A stretch of DNA of 15,390 bases. It comes from Conidiobolus incongruus B7586 (Eukaryota; Entomophthoromycota; Entomophthoromycetes; Entomophthorales; Conidiobolaceae). The position numbers and the translations under genes are program-made. Under the pieces are notes generated by a model that did no database searches, was not told the origin of the DNA, and saw nothing but the letters and a program-made list of their open reading frames with translations. This document shows, piece by piece, positions 1 through 8,507 of the stretch; the first letter of the stretch is position 1, and each line of letters opens with the position of its first letter. The DNA lies in assembly GCA_000697335.1 (NCBI GenBank), contig JNEM01007300.1:1-15390 (forward strand). Direction: 5' to 3'.

Positions 1-471
1 GTTATATATTACTTTTTTAAATAAAACAATTTCTAAATGGTGTTCTCAATATAAATTAAAGACACCTATTATTTTGCATGATAATTGCAAAATACATAAA
101 GCTAAAGCTGTAAAAGATTTTTTATATAAAAAAAATTGGAGGGAGTTACCACATCTAGTATATTCACCTGATTATAATCCATGTGATTATAATTGTTTTA
201 GACAATTAAAAAAACAGCTTGCAGGAAAAAAAATTCCTGCAAACAAATTAAATTGGTTTGTGAAACATCAAATTTCAGTCCTTAATAAAAAGAACTGTTT
301 TTTAGGTATTAGAAGCTTACCAAAGGTATGGAAAAGAGTTATTAATAATAAAGGAGGCTATTAATTTTATATTATTCATTAAATTTTATATATTATTTAT
401 TAATTTATTTGTTTAATTTTAATTTTAAAATTGTGCCATTACTTAATTTCTGCACTAATATTATCTATTTA
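1..471 (+). mobile_element. mariner (DD34D) DNA transposon, 3' portion
   Basis: This is the 3' part of a mariner element: the transposase frame plus about 100 bp of AT-rich 3' flank. The right limit comes from where similarity to the second copy (about 895-1350) fades, around 470 here and 1350 there. A plausible inner limit is the run ATTACTTAATTTCTGCAC followed by TA, ending at 455-457. Its reverse complement (GTGCAGAAATTAAGTAAT) resembles a Tc1/mariner terminal inverted repeat next to a TA target duplication. The matching left repeat is outside the window, so the exact end is inferred. Confidence 0.7.
2..364 (+). CDS. mariner-family transposase, C-terminal part (5' end outside window)
   Basis: The frame is open from the window edge to the TAA at 362-364, about 120 codons. 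It carries the second and third catalytic aspartates of a DDE/D transposase: HDN near position 77 and SPDYNPCD near position 180, with 34 residues between the two aspartates. That is the DD34D spacing of true mariner elements rather than the DD34E of Tc1. The C-terminal LPKVW..VINNKGGY matches the usual mariner ending, in which a conserved W is followed by a G-Y a few residues later. The protein would cut and paste its own element at TA dinucleotides. No stop or frameshift interrupts the visible part, so this copy may be young, but the N-terminal DNA-binding region and first aspartate lie outside the window. It shares its downstream sequence with a decayed copy about 880 bp to the right. Confidence 0.85.
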   Translation, partial: LYITFLNKTISKWCSQYKLKTPIILHDNCKIHKAKAVKDFLYKKNWRELPHLVYSPDYNPCDYNCFRQLKKQLAGKKIPANKLNWFVKHQISVLNKKNCFLGIRSLPKVWKRVINNKGGY

Positions 472-894
472 CCTTATTAACAAAATAAAATATATAAAAA
501 TATTGTTTTGTATTGGTAATAAATTAATGTAATTTAATATTATTTATACCAAAACATTATATTTATTAAAATCTAATTTAAACTGAATAATGAAAATATA
601 AAATAAATATATTATAATTAAACAAAGGCTAAAATAATTATAGAAAAATAAAATTTATCAAAATATAGCTGAAACAAAGATTTCTATATCAAATTAATAT
701 AATTAATGAATTTTATATCTTTTTTATATAACTTTTGTATTTAAAAACAAAATAAAAATTAGATAAATTTAAAATAATCTCCTTTACAAATTTTAATAAT
801 AAACACTTTATTGATAAGCTAATTTCAATTATTAAAATAAATTATAATAGTGTATAATTTTTTCAATTTTCAAAAGTAAATTAATTAATAACAA

Positions 895-1350
895 GTTTTA
901 TATTTTTTAAATAATATAATTTTAATTTGTATTATTATGAATTCAAAATACCAATTATTTTGCATAATATTAGTAAAAATTTAAAGTTAAAATTGTAAAA
1001 GATTTTCTATATATTAAAATTAAGAGTTATCATATCTATGATATTTACTAAATTACAACACATACAATTATAATTGTTTTGGGTAATTAAAAATTATACT
1101 TATAGGAAAACAATTTCCACAAACAAATTAAATTAGTTTGTAAAATATTAAATTTCAGTCCTTAATAAAAAGAACTGTTTTTTAAGAGTTAAAAACTTGC
1201 CAAAAGTATGGCAAAGAGTGATTAATAATAAAACAGAATATTAATTTTTTATTGTGTATTAATTTTGATATAACATATGTTAATATTTTTATTTAATTTT
1301 GATTTTAAAATATTGCAATTACTTAATTTTTGTACTTATATTAATCTATT
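895..1350 (+). mobile_element. Degenerate second mariner copy, same orientation
   Basis: The segment aligns along its length with the transposase end and 3' flank of the first copy at an offset of about 880-886 bp. The stretch at 1150-1184 is identical over 35 bases to 270-304. The shared tail continues through the TTACTTAATTT block (1319-1329 against 439-449). The reading frame is destroyed: the HDN aspartate codon has become AAT, the CD aspartate is lost, and several stops interrupt the frame. No transposase activity is possible. Its 5' part cannot be followed upstream of about 895. A full mariner of about 1.3 kb could not fit between the two copies, so this one is truncated or eroded. Confidence 0.75.
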
Positions 1351-1359
1351 ATTTTTGAG

Positions 1360-1491
1360 TTTTAGTAATAATGATTTTCAAAATATTCGAAAATTATTAA
1401 CTTTATCAACAAATCCAGAATCTTTTAATTATAAAAATATGACAATTTATTTAAAATTGGTTACATTTGTATCAACCATTATACTAGTATA
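1360..1491 (+). other. Short coding-like stretch beyond the mariner remnant
   Basis: An open frame begins in the mariner 3' flank (ATG at 1277) and runs to 1492. The part beyond the transposon has protein-like composition, including NNDFQNIRKLLTLSTNPESF followed by a hydrophobic segment (LKLVTFVSTIILV) that could be a membrane helix. I do not recognise a family. It may be a fragment of a membrane-protein gene interrupted by the transposon, or chance in AT-rich DNA. No convincing partner exon was found. Confidence 0.2.
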
Positions 1492-1499
1492 ATACTATA

Positions 1500-1860
1500 G
1501 ATTTAATATATATTAGGAATTTATTTAACTTTTTATAGAAATAGATTATTTTTCATTATTAACTCAAAAATTTGATTGATCATCTATTCAGTTTGATTCG
1601 ATATTACTTTAGTAATTATTAACTCTAAATTAAATAATCATATATCTGGTCATTATAATAATAATTAATGAGGAAATTAGGTATGCTTTAGTATTTAATC
1701 AAAAAATTATCAGAATATTATATTATTTCAACTTTTCGACAATAAATTTATTAATCGTGATCTAACAATATATCACTGATATAATTTAAATTATAAATTG
1801 TGAAATTTTGATATATTATCTAAGATATGCTATTAGCTTTTATTTAATATTATTATGAGT
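1500..1860. other. AT-rich spacer downstream of the P450 gene
   Basis: I see no coding frame, structured RNA or repeat here. It presumably contains the 3' untranslated region and polyadenylation signals of the P450 gene on the minus strand. Confidence 0.5.
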
Positions 1861-1863
1861 ATA

Positions 1864-3570
1864 TTAAATTGTTTTTAGACTCAATCGACCAGATACTCTA
1901 CCACTCTTAGGTTTGATGGTGACATAGCAAATTGTCTGGTCGTCTTTTGCTAACTTCTCCTCCTTGTTCAAATCGTGAATATGAAATTTGGTGAGGAGGC
2001 CGACAAAGCAGAACATGATTTCCATCCACGCGAGATGCTTACCAATACAGACGTGGGAACCTTTGCCGAAGGTGTATATTTTATCACGGATAGGGTCTTC
2101 TTCAGCTTCGAGCCATCTCTCTGGGATGAATTCTTTAGCATTGTTGAATTCTAATTCACTCTTGTGAAGTGAGGATACGCTCACGGATAATTCAGTCTAT
2201 TAAATTAAAATCAGTTAGTGCTTAAATTGATGGTATTGAAAATGTGGATCGACTTGATGTGACTTACCTTTTCTGGGATGTAGTAGCCATTGATGTTAAG
2301 TCCACCGCTAGGAACTGATCTGGGGACACCGTTTTGGAATGGTGGCATTAGGCGCATAGTCTCTTGTATTACTGCAGCCAAGTATGGGAGATTCTCGCGG
2401 CACCACAAATATGGCTTGACATTGCCATCATCTTGAATTGGCTTGACACGATCGATTTCTTCGACTAGCTTGTGGTAGACTTCAGGGTATCTGAATAGGA
2501 AGTAGATACACCATGCCATTGTGGATGCAGTGCTTTCCACCCCTGCCATGAGAACTAATAGACTCTCAGATATGAGCTCCTCCTCGGTAAGACCTTCGCC
2601 AGTCTCTGGATCGATTGCGTTGAGATAGTGATACATTATATCTTTGAAGTCCATTTGGGATTTCTTCTTTTGCTCCAAAGCTTCCTTACAAAACTAGATC
2701 AAATATGTCAGGCAGTGTTAAATTGATTCGGCTAAATGGTTACTTGATTCATGTATATCATAGCATCATACTGTTTGCCCATGAATGGAATTCTTCTATT
2801 TTTTAAAAATGGTACCGTCACATACTATGATAGGTATTACTGTGAGAATATTGAACATAATACTAGCTTTAAATCTCACCAATACTTGAATAATCTGCGA
2901 TTCCGACATAGCATCCATCAAATTACATTGTTCATCCTCAATCATTTTAAATTTCTGACTGAAAGCCAATTGTCCCATGATATCCTAATAATCTTTAATA
3001 CAAAGAGCTTGAATTTTTCCATCATTCACTTACAACTGTCAAATAATTGAATTCATCTAAAAAATTGACTACTTGGTTATTTTTGCACTTGGCCTCAAAT
3101 TTCCGCATGAGTTTCTGGACGCCTTCCTCCCAGATGACGGAATGCATCTCATCCAAATTCTTTTGACTGAAAGCATGACTCACGATTCTTCGTCTGCGGC
3201 TGTGCTCATCGCGATCTGTCATGGTGAATAGATTCTTACCCATGATTGCTTGCATCAACTTGGTCAATCTAGATTTTTCGAATTTGGAATTGGTATAGAT
3301 AGTCTTGGACGCTTTAGGATCAATTGTAGTTACCACATTCGGTTCAATGCGTATCACAGGACCATAAATCTCATGGAGACGTTCGACATAGGTGTTGAAT
3401 TGGCCTGTTATTTTAAGGTACCCAGCGACTAGCGAACTGATTTGAAGGTACCAAGGCCCGGGCAAATGACTCAAAGGGTGAAAATAATATCGATAGATAT
3501 ACTGGGAGCATTTCCATACCAATAGAATTGCTACAATACTGTTAGTCACTAGATCTAATGCGAGACTCAT
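1864..3570 (-). CDS. Cytochrome P450 monooxygenase (fungal microsomal class)
   Basis: Five exons join in phase 0: 3570-3034, 2984-2880, 2824-2744, 2693-2268 and 2196-1864, giving 493 residues, a normal length for the family. An N-terminal membrane anchor (about residues 7-20) precedes the proline-rich hinge HPLSHLPGPW. The I-helix motif AGVEST is at about 291-296, the K-helix ExxR (ETMR) at 352-355, PERW at 408-411, and the haem loop FGKGSHVCIG at 426-435, with Cys433 as the expected thiolate ligand. All key residues are present, so the enzyme looks functional: an ER-bound monooxygenase fed by a P450 reductase. The substrate cannot be told. The start is the ATG at 3570-3568. The third exon (2824-2744) is the least certain: I chose donor GTGAGA and acceptor CATAG because they restore a P450-like stretch (VPFLKNRRIPFMGKQYD). 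Introns are 49, 55, 50 and 71 bp; the last has a CTAAC branch site. No biosynthetic neighbours are seen. Confidence 0.92.
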
Positions 3571-3929
3571 CACCAACTAAATTTTTATCAGTGATAAGTT
3601 TTAACAATTCGTATTTATAGTGTTATGAACTCAATTTTCAGTTTTTAGTTAATTTTCAATTTTTTCGATTTTCAAATTAATTTTTATATCTGCTCGGAAT
3701 TAGAATTTTATCCAGTGATATGGAAATTAAATAATATACCAAATCAATAATTATTTGAAACAAAAAAATTGAGAATTCTTAAAAACATGCTTGAAAATAT
3801 AGAATATATTTCCATAATATTATTTTTTTCAATATAATTACTTTAATCTAAAATTGGAATTTATTAATAAAATTTGAATTTGATTAATTAATAAGGTATG
3901 TATTTTTGTATTGTAATATTTCAAAACAC
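3571..3929. other. AT-rich intergenic region upstream of the P450
   Basis: About 360 bp with no open frame of note. It should hold the P450 promoter on the minus strand, but no single element stands out against the AT-rich background. Confidence 0.4.
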
Positions 3930-4411
3930 ATGTCAGTCTCGATTCAATAGTTAAGTAGATATTACCTCCCATTTATTGTGGATTTGTTGGTCCATAATCA
4001 AATGATATTTTTTGTTCTTACCCAGTTCCTGTGTCACTCAGTGGATGAATTATTTAAACCCAGAAGTGATAATGATAGAAAGGTATTATAATTTTTACTG
4101 AATATTCTGATATGACATCTCAACAGTAAGTAACATTTAGGTCAAAATCTAAATTATAAATTCATCTCGAAATTTCAAAATTTTCCACAAAATTTGATTC
4201 TAATCAATTGTATATCGGATTGGTAATATTTTTTATAACTGTAATTCAAAGGTAATTTTATGTAATATAATATAAATTTTGATGCAAAGTTTTTATTTGG
4301 TTTATCAACTATATTTAAAGATCTCGGAGATGGTATAATGTTTCTGATACAATTTCAAATTTTCGGGGAGATGAATTTAATCCGGACAAACTAGTTAATT
4401 ATTCAAATTAG
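3930..4411 (+). pseudogene. Probable decayed multi-exon gene for a membrane protein, family unknown
   Basis: Three coding-like segments follow one another on the plus strand. The first is open from 3951 to 4082 and reads as protein (for example LPFIVDLLVHNQMIFFVLTQ, then VDELFKPRSDNDRK) up to a GT. An ATG at 3930 lies in the same frame, but a TAG at 3948-3950 separates them. The second, 4160-4251, includes a hydrophobic run (LYIGLVIFFITVIQ). It ends at a GTAAT donor at 4252, and a 69-bp intron joins it in phase to the third, 4321-4411 (RRWYNVSDTISNF...), which ends in TAG. The first and second segments cannot be joined in frame: a TAA at 4157-4159 directly precedes the second. The region is less AT-rich than its surroundings. 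A broken host gene is the simplest reading; a real gene with unusual splicing remains possible. Confidence 0.4.
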
Positions 4412-5060
4412 CAATGAATTTATTTGCTATAGAAAGATAATAAGAATAATTTTTAATAAATTAGTTTAATAATGAGAAAATTTTGCTTAATTTTTTTAAG
4501 AGAATATGAATCAATTTTTTTGGTTTATCAATTGTGAAAATACATCATTCCAGTAATTTATTCATTTATGAAGTTTGTTGAATTCTGACATTTATATAAA
4601 TTAATTTGGTCATAATATAATAATAAAGATTTAAACACTTGAATTTTTTATTAAATGAATATAAAATAATTATATTGATTGAAAATTAATTTTACTATAA
4701 TTCGATACCATATTCACTTTGAAATTATTAATAATAAATCCCATAGAAATTTATTAAGATATTAGGTTTTAAAATTAATTTAATATAGCTGTATCTTAAG
4801 TTTATTTAATATAATTCACACTAATGATCGAGATATTGAACTGAATTTTTACAAATAATTATATTATATAGGAAATTAATACAATTTAATCTAATATTGA
4901 GGTTGTATTGAAAATTACAGAGAAAATTTAATATAAACAAAATCAAATATATAGATATATAAAGTGATTAAAACTAGATCGAAATTAGAAAGAAGTGATG
5001 AAATATTCAATTAGTTATGGAAAAATTATGAATAAAATTCAAATTAAAAAAGTTAGTAAT
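4412..5060. other. AT-rich spacer
   Basis: About 650 bp of very AT-rich sequence between the decayed coding region and the tRNA-Gly. I see no supported gene or repeat on either strand. Confidence 0.5.
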
Positions 5061-5065
5061 AAAAA
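5061..5065 (-). terminator. RNA polymerase III terminator of tRNA-Gly
   Basis: On the minus strand a run of five T lies six bases beyond the 3' end of the tRNA-Gly gene. This is the usual termination signal for RNA polymerase III. Confidence 0.7.
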
Positions 5066-5071
5066 TAAAGA

Positions 5072-5142
5072 TGCAATGGCGGGGAATCGAACCCCGGTCT
5101 ACCGCGTGGCAGGCGGTAATTATACCACTAAACCACCATTGC
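5072..5142 (-). tRNA. tRNA-Gly (anticodon GCC)
   Basis: The 71-nt cloverleaf folds fully. The acceptor stem GCAATGG pairs with CCATTGC over seven perfect pairs, with discriminator A. The anticodon stem ACCGC/GCGGT encloses the loop CTGCCAC, giving anticodon GCC, and the T-arm carries GGTTCGATTCC (B box). The A box TGGTTTAGTGG is intact and there is no intron. It decodes GGC and GGT glycine codons. It stands alone on the minus strand, about 160 bp downstream of the complex I-like gene's stop codon. Confidence 0.97.
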
Positions 5143-5304
5143 TCAACCGAAAGCTTTATAAAATTAAATTTAATTAACCTGATTAATTTTAATATTAACG
5201 ATGTAATATTTTATAATTCAATCCATATTATATGAAAAAATCACATTAAAATCACTATATATTATTTTAATTATTTATTCAATTTAAATCATTAAATAAT
5301 TTGA

Positions 5305-5930
5305 TTATTTTTTAAACACTTTTTCGAGTAAAGTTTCAAGCTCAAAATTTTTCAAATTAATGCTGGGTTCTAAATAATTGACTAATTCGCTGTAGGCGAA
5401 CATACCAGCACTAAAGTATGCACTGCTCATGAGCATACGCTTGATTGATCGCTCTAAATATTATGGATTAGTAAATAAAGTTAAGGGTTTGATATGGCAT
5501 AATTTACTTTTGAGTTCGACAACTGCTCCAGTGACTAAACCACCGATGACGGGGTTCCAAACATCTTGTTGGAGCTCCAAGCTCTGTCCCTTTGGTGTAG
5601 GATTGAGGTCAGGGTCGCTGAACAATGTCTTATTGGTGCGGTACTCTTGACTCAAATTAGTGGTTAAGCCAAAAATTGTTGTGACAGATACTATTTTCAA
5701 ATATTAAAAAATAAATATATTGAAATTACTGATAAATATGTAATGTTACCTATTCTCAATAGTTGGGCAGGGAGTGTCTTATTTAATGCGTTATACATAA
5801 AAGAGTTCATACCACCTGGATAGCACACTGACAATGCGAGAAAACCCAATACACTGGAAGCTAAACTAGGACCAGTTTTGGAGGATGACGAATCACTACT
5901 CGACTTATTTGTAATTACTGAAAATGGCAT
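5305..5930 (-). CDS. Tim17-superfamily protein, probable complex I subunit (NDUFA11/B14.7-like)
   Basis: Three exons join cleanly: 5930-5750 (ending in phase 1), 5690-5508 and 5453-5305, giving 170 residues. The introns are 59 and 54 bp; the second has a TACTAAT branch site. After a serine-rich N-terminus (about residues 9-26) come hydrophobic segments near 25-45, 57-72, 105-120 and 126-143, the four-helix layout of the Tim17/Tim22/NDUFA11 superfamily. The best matches to NDUFA11 are TTIFGLTTNLSQEYR (about 64-78; human VGAVFGLTTCIS) and the glycine-rich NPVIGGLVTGAV helix (about 106-117). NDUFA11 homologues are nuclear-encoded accessory subunits in the membrane arm of NADH:ubiquinone oxidoreductase in the mitochondrial inner membrane. 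There is no cleavable presequence, as is usual for this superfamily. A loop at about 78-102 is longer than in the human protein. It could instead be another Tim17-like protein, so the identification rests on short motifs. Confidence 0.7.
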
Positions 5931-6137
5931 AGTTTTCTTATTTATTCAATGTTCAATTTTCTTGTAATTTTATATTTATTTTATTTTTGTGATAATCTTG
6001 ATTTCAGTTGAATTTGGAAAGTGAAAAGATTTGTACAGCATCATGATTTTATGGGATAATTGATTACATTTAAATGTTTGAAATTCAATTATCAAAATGT
6101 AATTCTTTCAAACTTGAGTATTCACTTAATAATTATA

Positions 6138-7000
6138 ATGGAATTTAATGATAATAATAAAAAAGAAAATATTAATACGAGTAACTCACTACTAATCGAT
6201 TTCGACGATGATCAAACGACGAGGCCTTTAACCCCAATTATTGTATCTGATTCCAATAACTTTAACCAAAATGAAAATTCTCCACAATTGAGTCAACCTT
6301 GGAAGTAATAACTAATAATATAAATATATGTTTTTATTATTTAACAGAATATTTTAGAACGAGTTCTCTACCTCCAACGCCAACTCAAATGCCAGCTAAT
6401 TTTCCCAGAATGGTGAAGTCACCAACATTAAAGAGGAATATAGTACAAAAGGAAGAAATTATCAAGTAAATATCTCTTCATAATATACACCACATAATTT
6501 ATAATAACACTAAGCACTAGGTCAATACAAGCAAAACAAAAGCAATTACAAGGTAATTTTTAACGTCCTGTAGTATTCAAAAATATTAATATATTAATAG
6601 AAAATTTAAATATATTAAATCAATTACAAAAACAAAACAAACTGGAAGAAAAGAATTTAGATTTATTGAAGAATTATGTTAATAATATTTTAAATTTTAA
6701 TTTAGTTAAATTGAAATAAATGCGTAAATATTTATTGGCTGTAGAGAGATTTAGTATGTTAGATATGCCAGTTAATTTAAATGTATTGGATAAGGTGATA
6801 GAAAAATATTTAATTTTAATATATAAATTATTAATGGAAAGAAAAACAATATAAGTGAATTAATTGTATTTCATTAATACTCAAATTAAAATAATAAGGA
6901 ATTAAAGAAAAAATTAGAAACTATTGTGACTTTGGTGAATGTTCAAAATAGATTATATTGTTATTGGGTGAAGATATGGACAGATGGCCGAGTGGTCTAA
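6138..7000 (+). CDS. Unrecognised protein with disordered N-terminus and coiled coil; 3' end overlaps tRNA-Leu
   Basis: Proposed exons are 6138-6304, 6358-6465, 6521-6552, 6601-6677, 6747-6794 and 6899-7000, giving 177 residues. The first three introns (53, 55 and 48 bp) have good GT/AG signals and keep phase. The fourth (weak donor GTTAAT) and fifth (104 bp) are less sure. Residues 1-80 are polar and probably disordered, with an acidic patch (LLIDFDDD) and proline-rich SSLPPTPT. Residues about 85-128 (IQAKQKQLQENLNILNQLQK onward) should form a coiled coil. The tail (LDMPVNLNVLDKELKKKLET, then NRLYCYWVKIW) looks like a folded C-terminus. The frame has no stop until TAA at 6998-7000, inside the D-loop of the tRNA-Leu gene on the same strand. 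I recognise no family and assign no function. The start is the first ATG giving this composition; it lies about 200 bp from the divergent complex I-like gene, so the two may share a promoter region. Confidence 0.55.
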
Positions 7001-7059
7001 GGCGCCACGTTAAGGCCGTGGTCTCTTCGGAGGCGAGAGTTCGAACCTCTCTCTGTTCA
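6978..7059 (+). tRNA. tRNA-Leu (anticodon AAG)
   Basis: This is an 82-nt class II tRNA. The acceptor stem GGACAGA pairs with TCTGTTC (one G-T pair), with discriminator A at 7059. The D-arm begins TGGCCGAGTGG (A box). The anticodon stem CCACG/CGTGG encloses TTAAGGC, giving anticodon AAG. The long variable arm (TCTCTTCGGAGGC) is typical of leucine tRNAs, and the T-arm GAGAG-TTCGAAC-CTCTC is perfect (B box). There is no intron. It decodes CTT, and CTC after A34-to-inosine editing. The 5' end overlaps the proposed last codons of the upstream protein gene by 23 nt. Confidence 0.97.
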
Positions 7060-7065
7060 TATCCA

Positions 7066-7071
7066 TTTTTT
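7066..7071 (+). terminator. RNA polymerase III terminator of tRNA-Leu
   Basis: A run of six T begins seven bases after the tRNA-Leu discriminator base, a standard RNA polymerase III stop signal. Confidence 0.75.
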
Positions 7072-8507
7072 ATATATTTTATTCATATCATAGTACAACT
7101 GTGAACAAGAATTTAGCACACCCAAATATTTTTGTTTTGCTGAATCATAATATCTTACTAAAATTGAAATATTACATGTAACTATAAATAATTTTAAAAC
7201 AAAGAATTAATTACAATATGAATATATATTACTACATTCATCCACAATACTTCAATTATATTTTGAAATATGTATTATTTTATTATCACGTATAATCATG
7301 AATTAAAACCAGTTTATTTAACATATTGAAATCTATATATTATTCAGAAAATGATGATTTTATTCCTAGCTTTTTTAGAATCAAATACCTCTTTCGAAGA
7401 GATATCAAAAATTTTGTCTGAGTTTCTATATAATAAGAATAAAATTTCATAGATGATTTCCCTTAATTTTTTTTATATTTTTTAAATAATATTATTTATA
7501 TTGATATTTTTGTTGAATTCCTCTTATTAAGAATATATGGTTATATCTTTTTGAATTTTCTTTAATTGTTCATCAATTTTCTAATATTCAGAAATGAATG
7601 ATTTAAAAGAGAAAATATATGACTTTATATATGCATAAAATCGAAATAATTGACATTATATATTTTAAAACTTTGATATATTGTGTGTATTTTTATAAAA
7701 TAATCACTACAAAGTAATATATATTGCGTTATGTATATATGGCTCTAAAATAAACTTGCCAATAACACTAAAAGTTTAAATAAACTCACTTAAATTTGAC
7801 CAAAATAATATTAATATTTTGTATTTATCACTCCTTTAAAAACTTTGATATTAAAATTTTTTTAATGTAATTAAAGATATTCTTAATATTATGTTATATC
7901 AATAACTGCACTTAATTACAAAATTAAACAGAGATTTCCAATATTTGCCTTGAGTCAAAATTTGTATTATTATAAAGTAAAAATATTCAATAAATACATA
8001 ACAATACTTTATATTTTTATAGAAACTCGATATATTTATATTTTCAGTTATTACATAATAATGAAAGAGATAAAACCAATTTGATGGATTTCGAGGACTA
8101 ACTCAAGTATAACAATAAAATGTATGTGATGATTCTTCAAATGAATTCACAAAATCTAATACTTGAAAAATGTCAAAAATTGATATCAACTATATAAATT
8201 TGAAAATGGGTTTCTACATGAATCCTTAAATGAATTCCAAATTGTGATTATGAAAAAGAAATTGGTAAATTCAAACAATTTATAATGAATACAGAGTCAA
8301 ATTAAAAGTTCTAAAAACGAAGCTTGTATTCATGTAAAATATACAAATAGATTTCTGATACAAAGAATGTAAAAATATTACGTTTTAATATCAAATGAAA
8401 TTTTAAAATATGAAACTGAACTCATACAAATGGCAGAAATGTCCAATTTCATTTATATTTTAATTACATGTATATTTATAATGATGTTGATCTAATAATT
8501 AAATAAT
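7072..8507. other. Long AT-rich spacer with possible very old coding traces
   Basis: About 1.4 kb with no supportable gene. A few stretches look faintly coding. After TTTTCAG at 8048 the plus-strand frame reads mostly polar residues (NNERDKTNLMDF, then one stop, then MYVMILQMNSQNLILEKCQK) before closing near 8198. A shorter one lies near 7380-7460. In DNA this AT-rich such frames can arise by chance. No repeat family or structured RNA was recognised. Confidence 0.4.

Noticed and set aside
6795-6854. Continuation of the coiled-coil protein exon to a stop at 6852-6854 instead of splicing
   Set aside because: It is possible, but the sequence becomes AT-rich and generic, whereas splicing from AAG/GTGATA to the exon at 6899 keeps phase and adds a protein-like tail. 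Not fully excluded.
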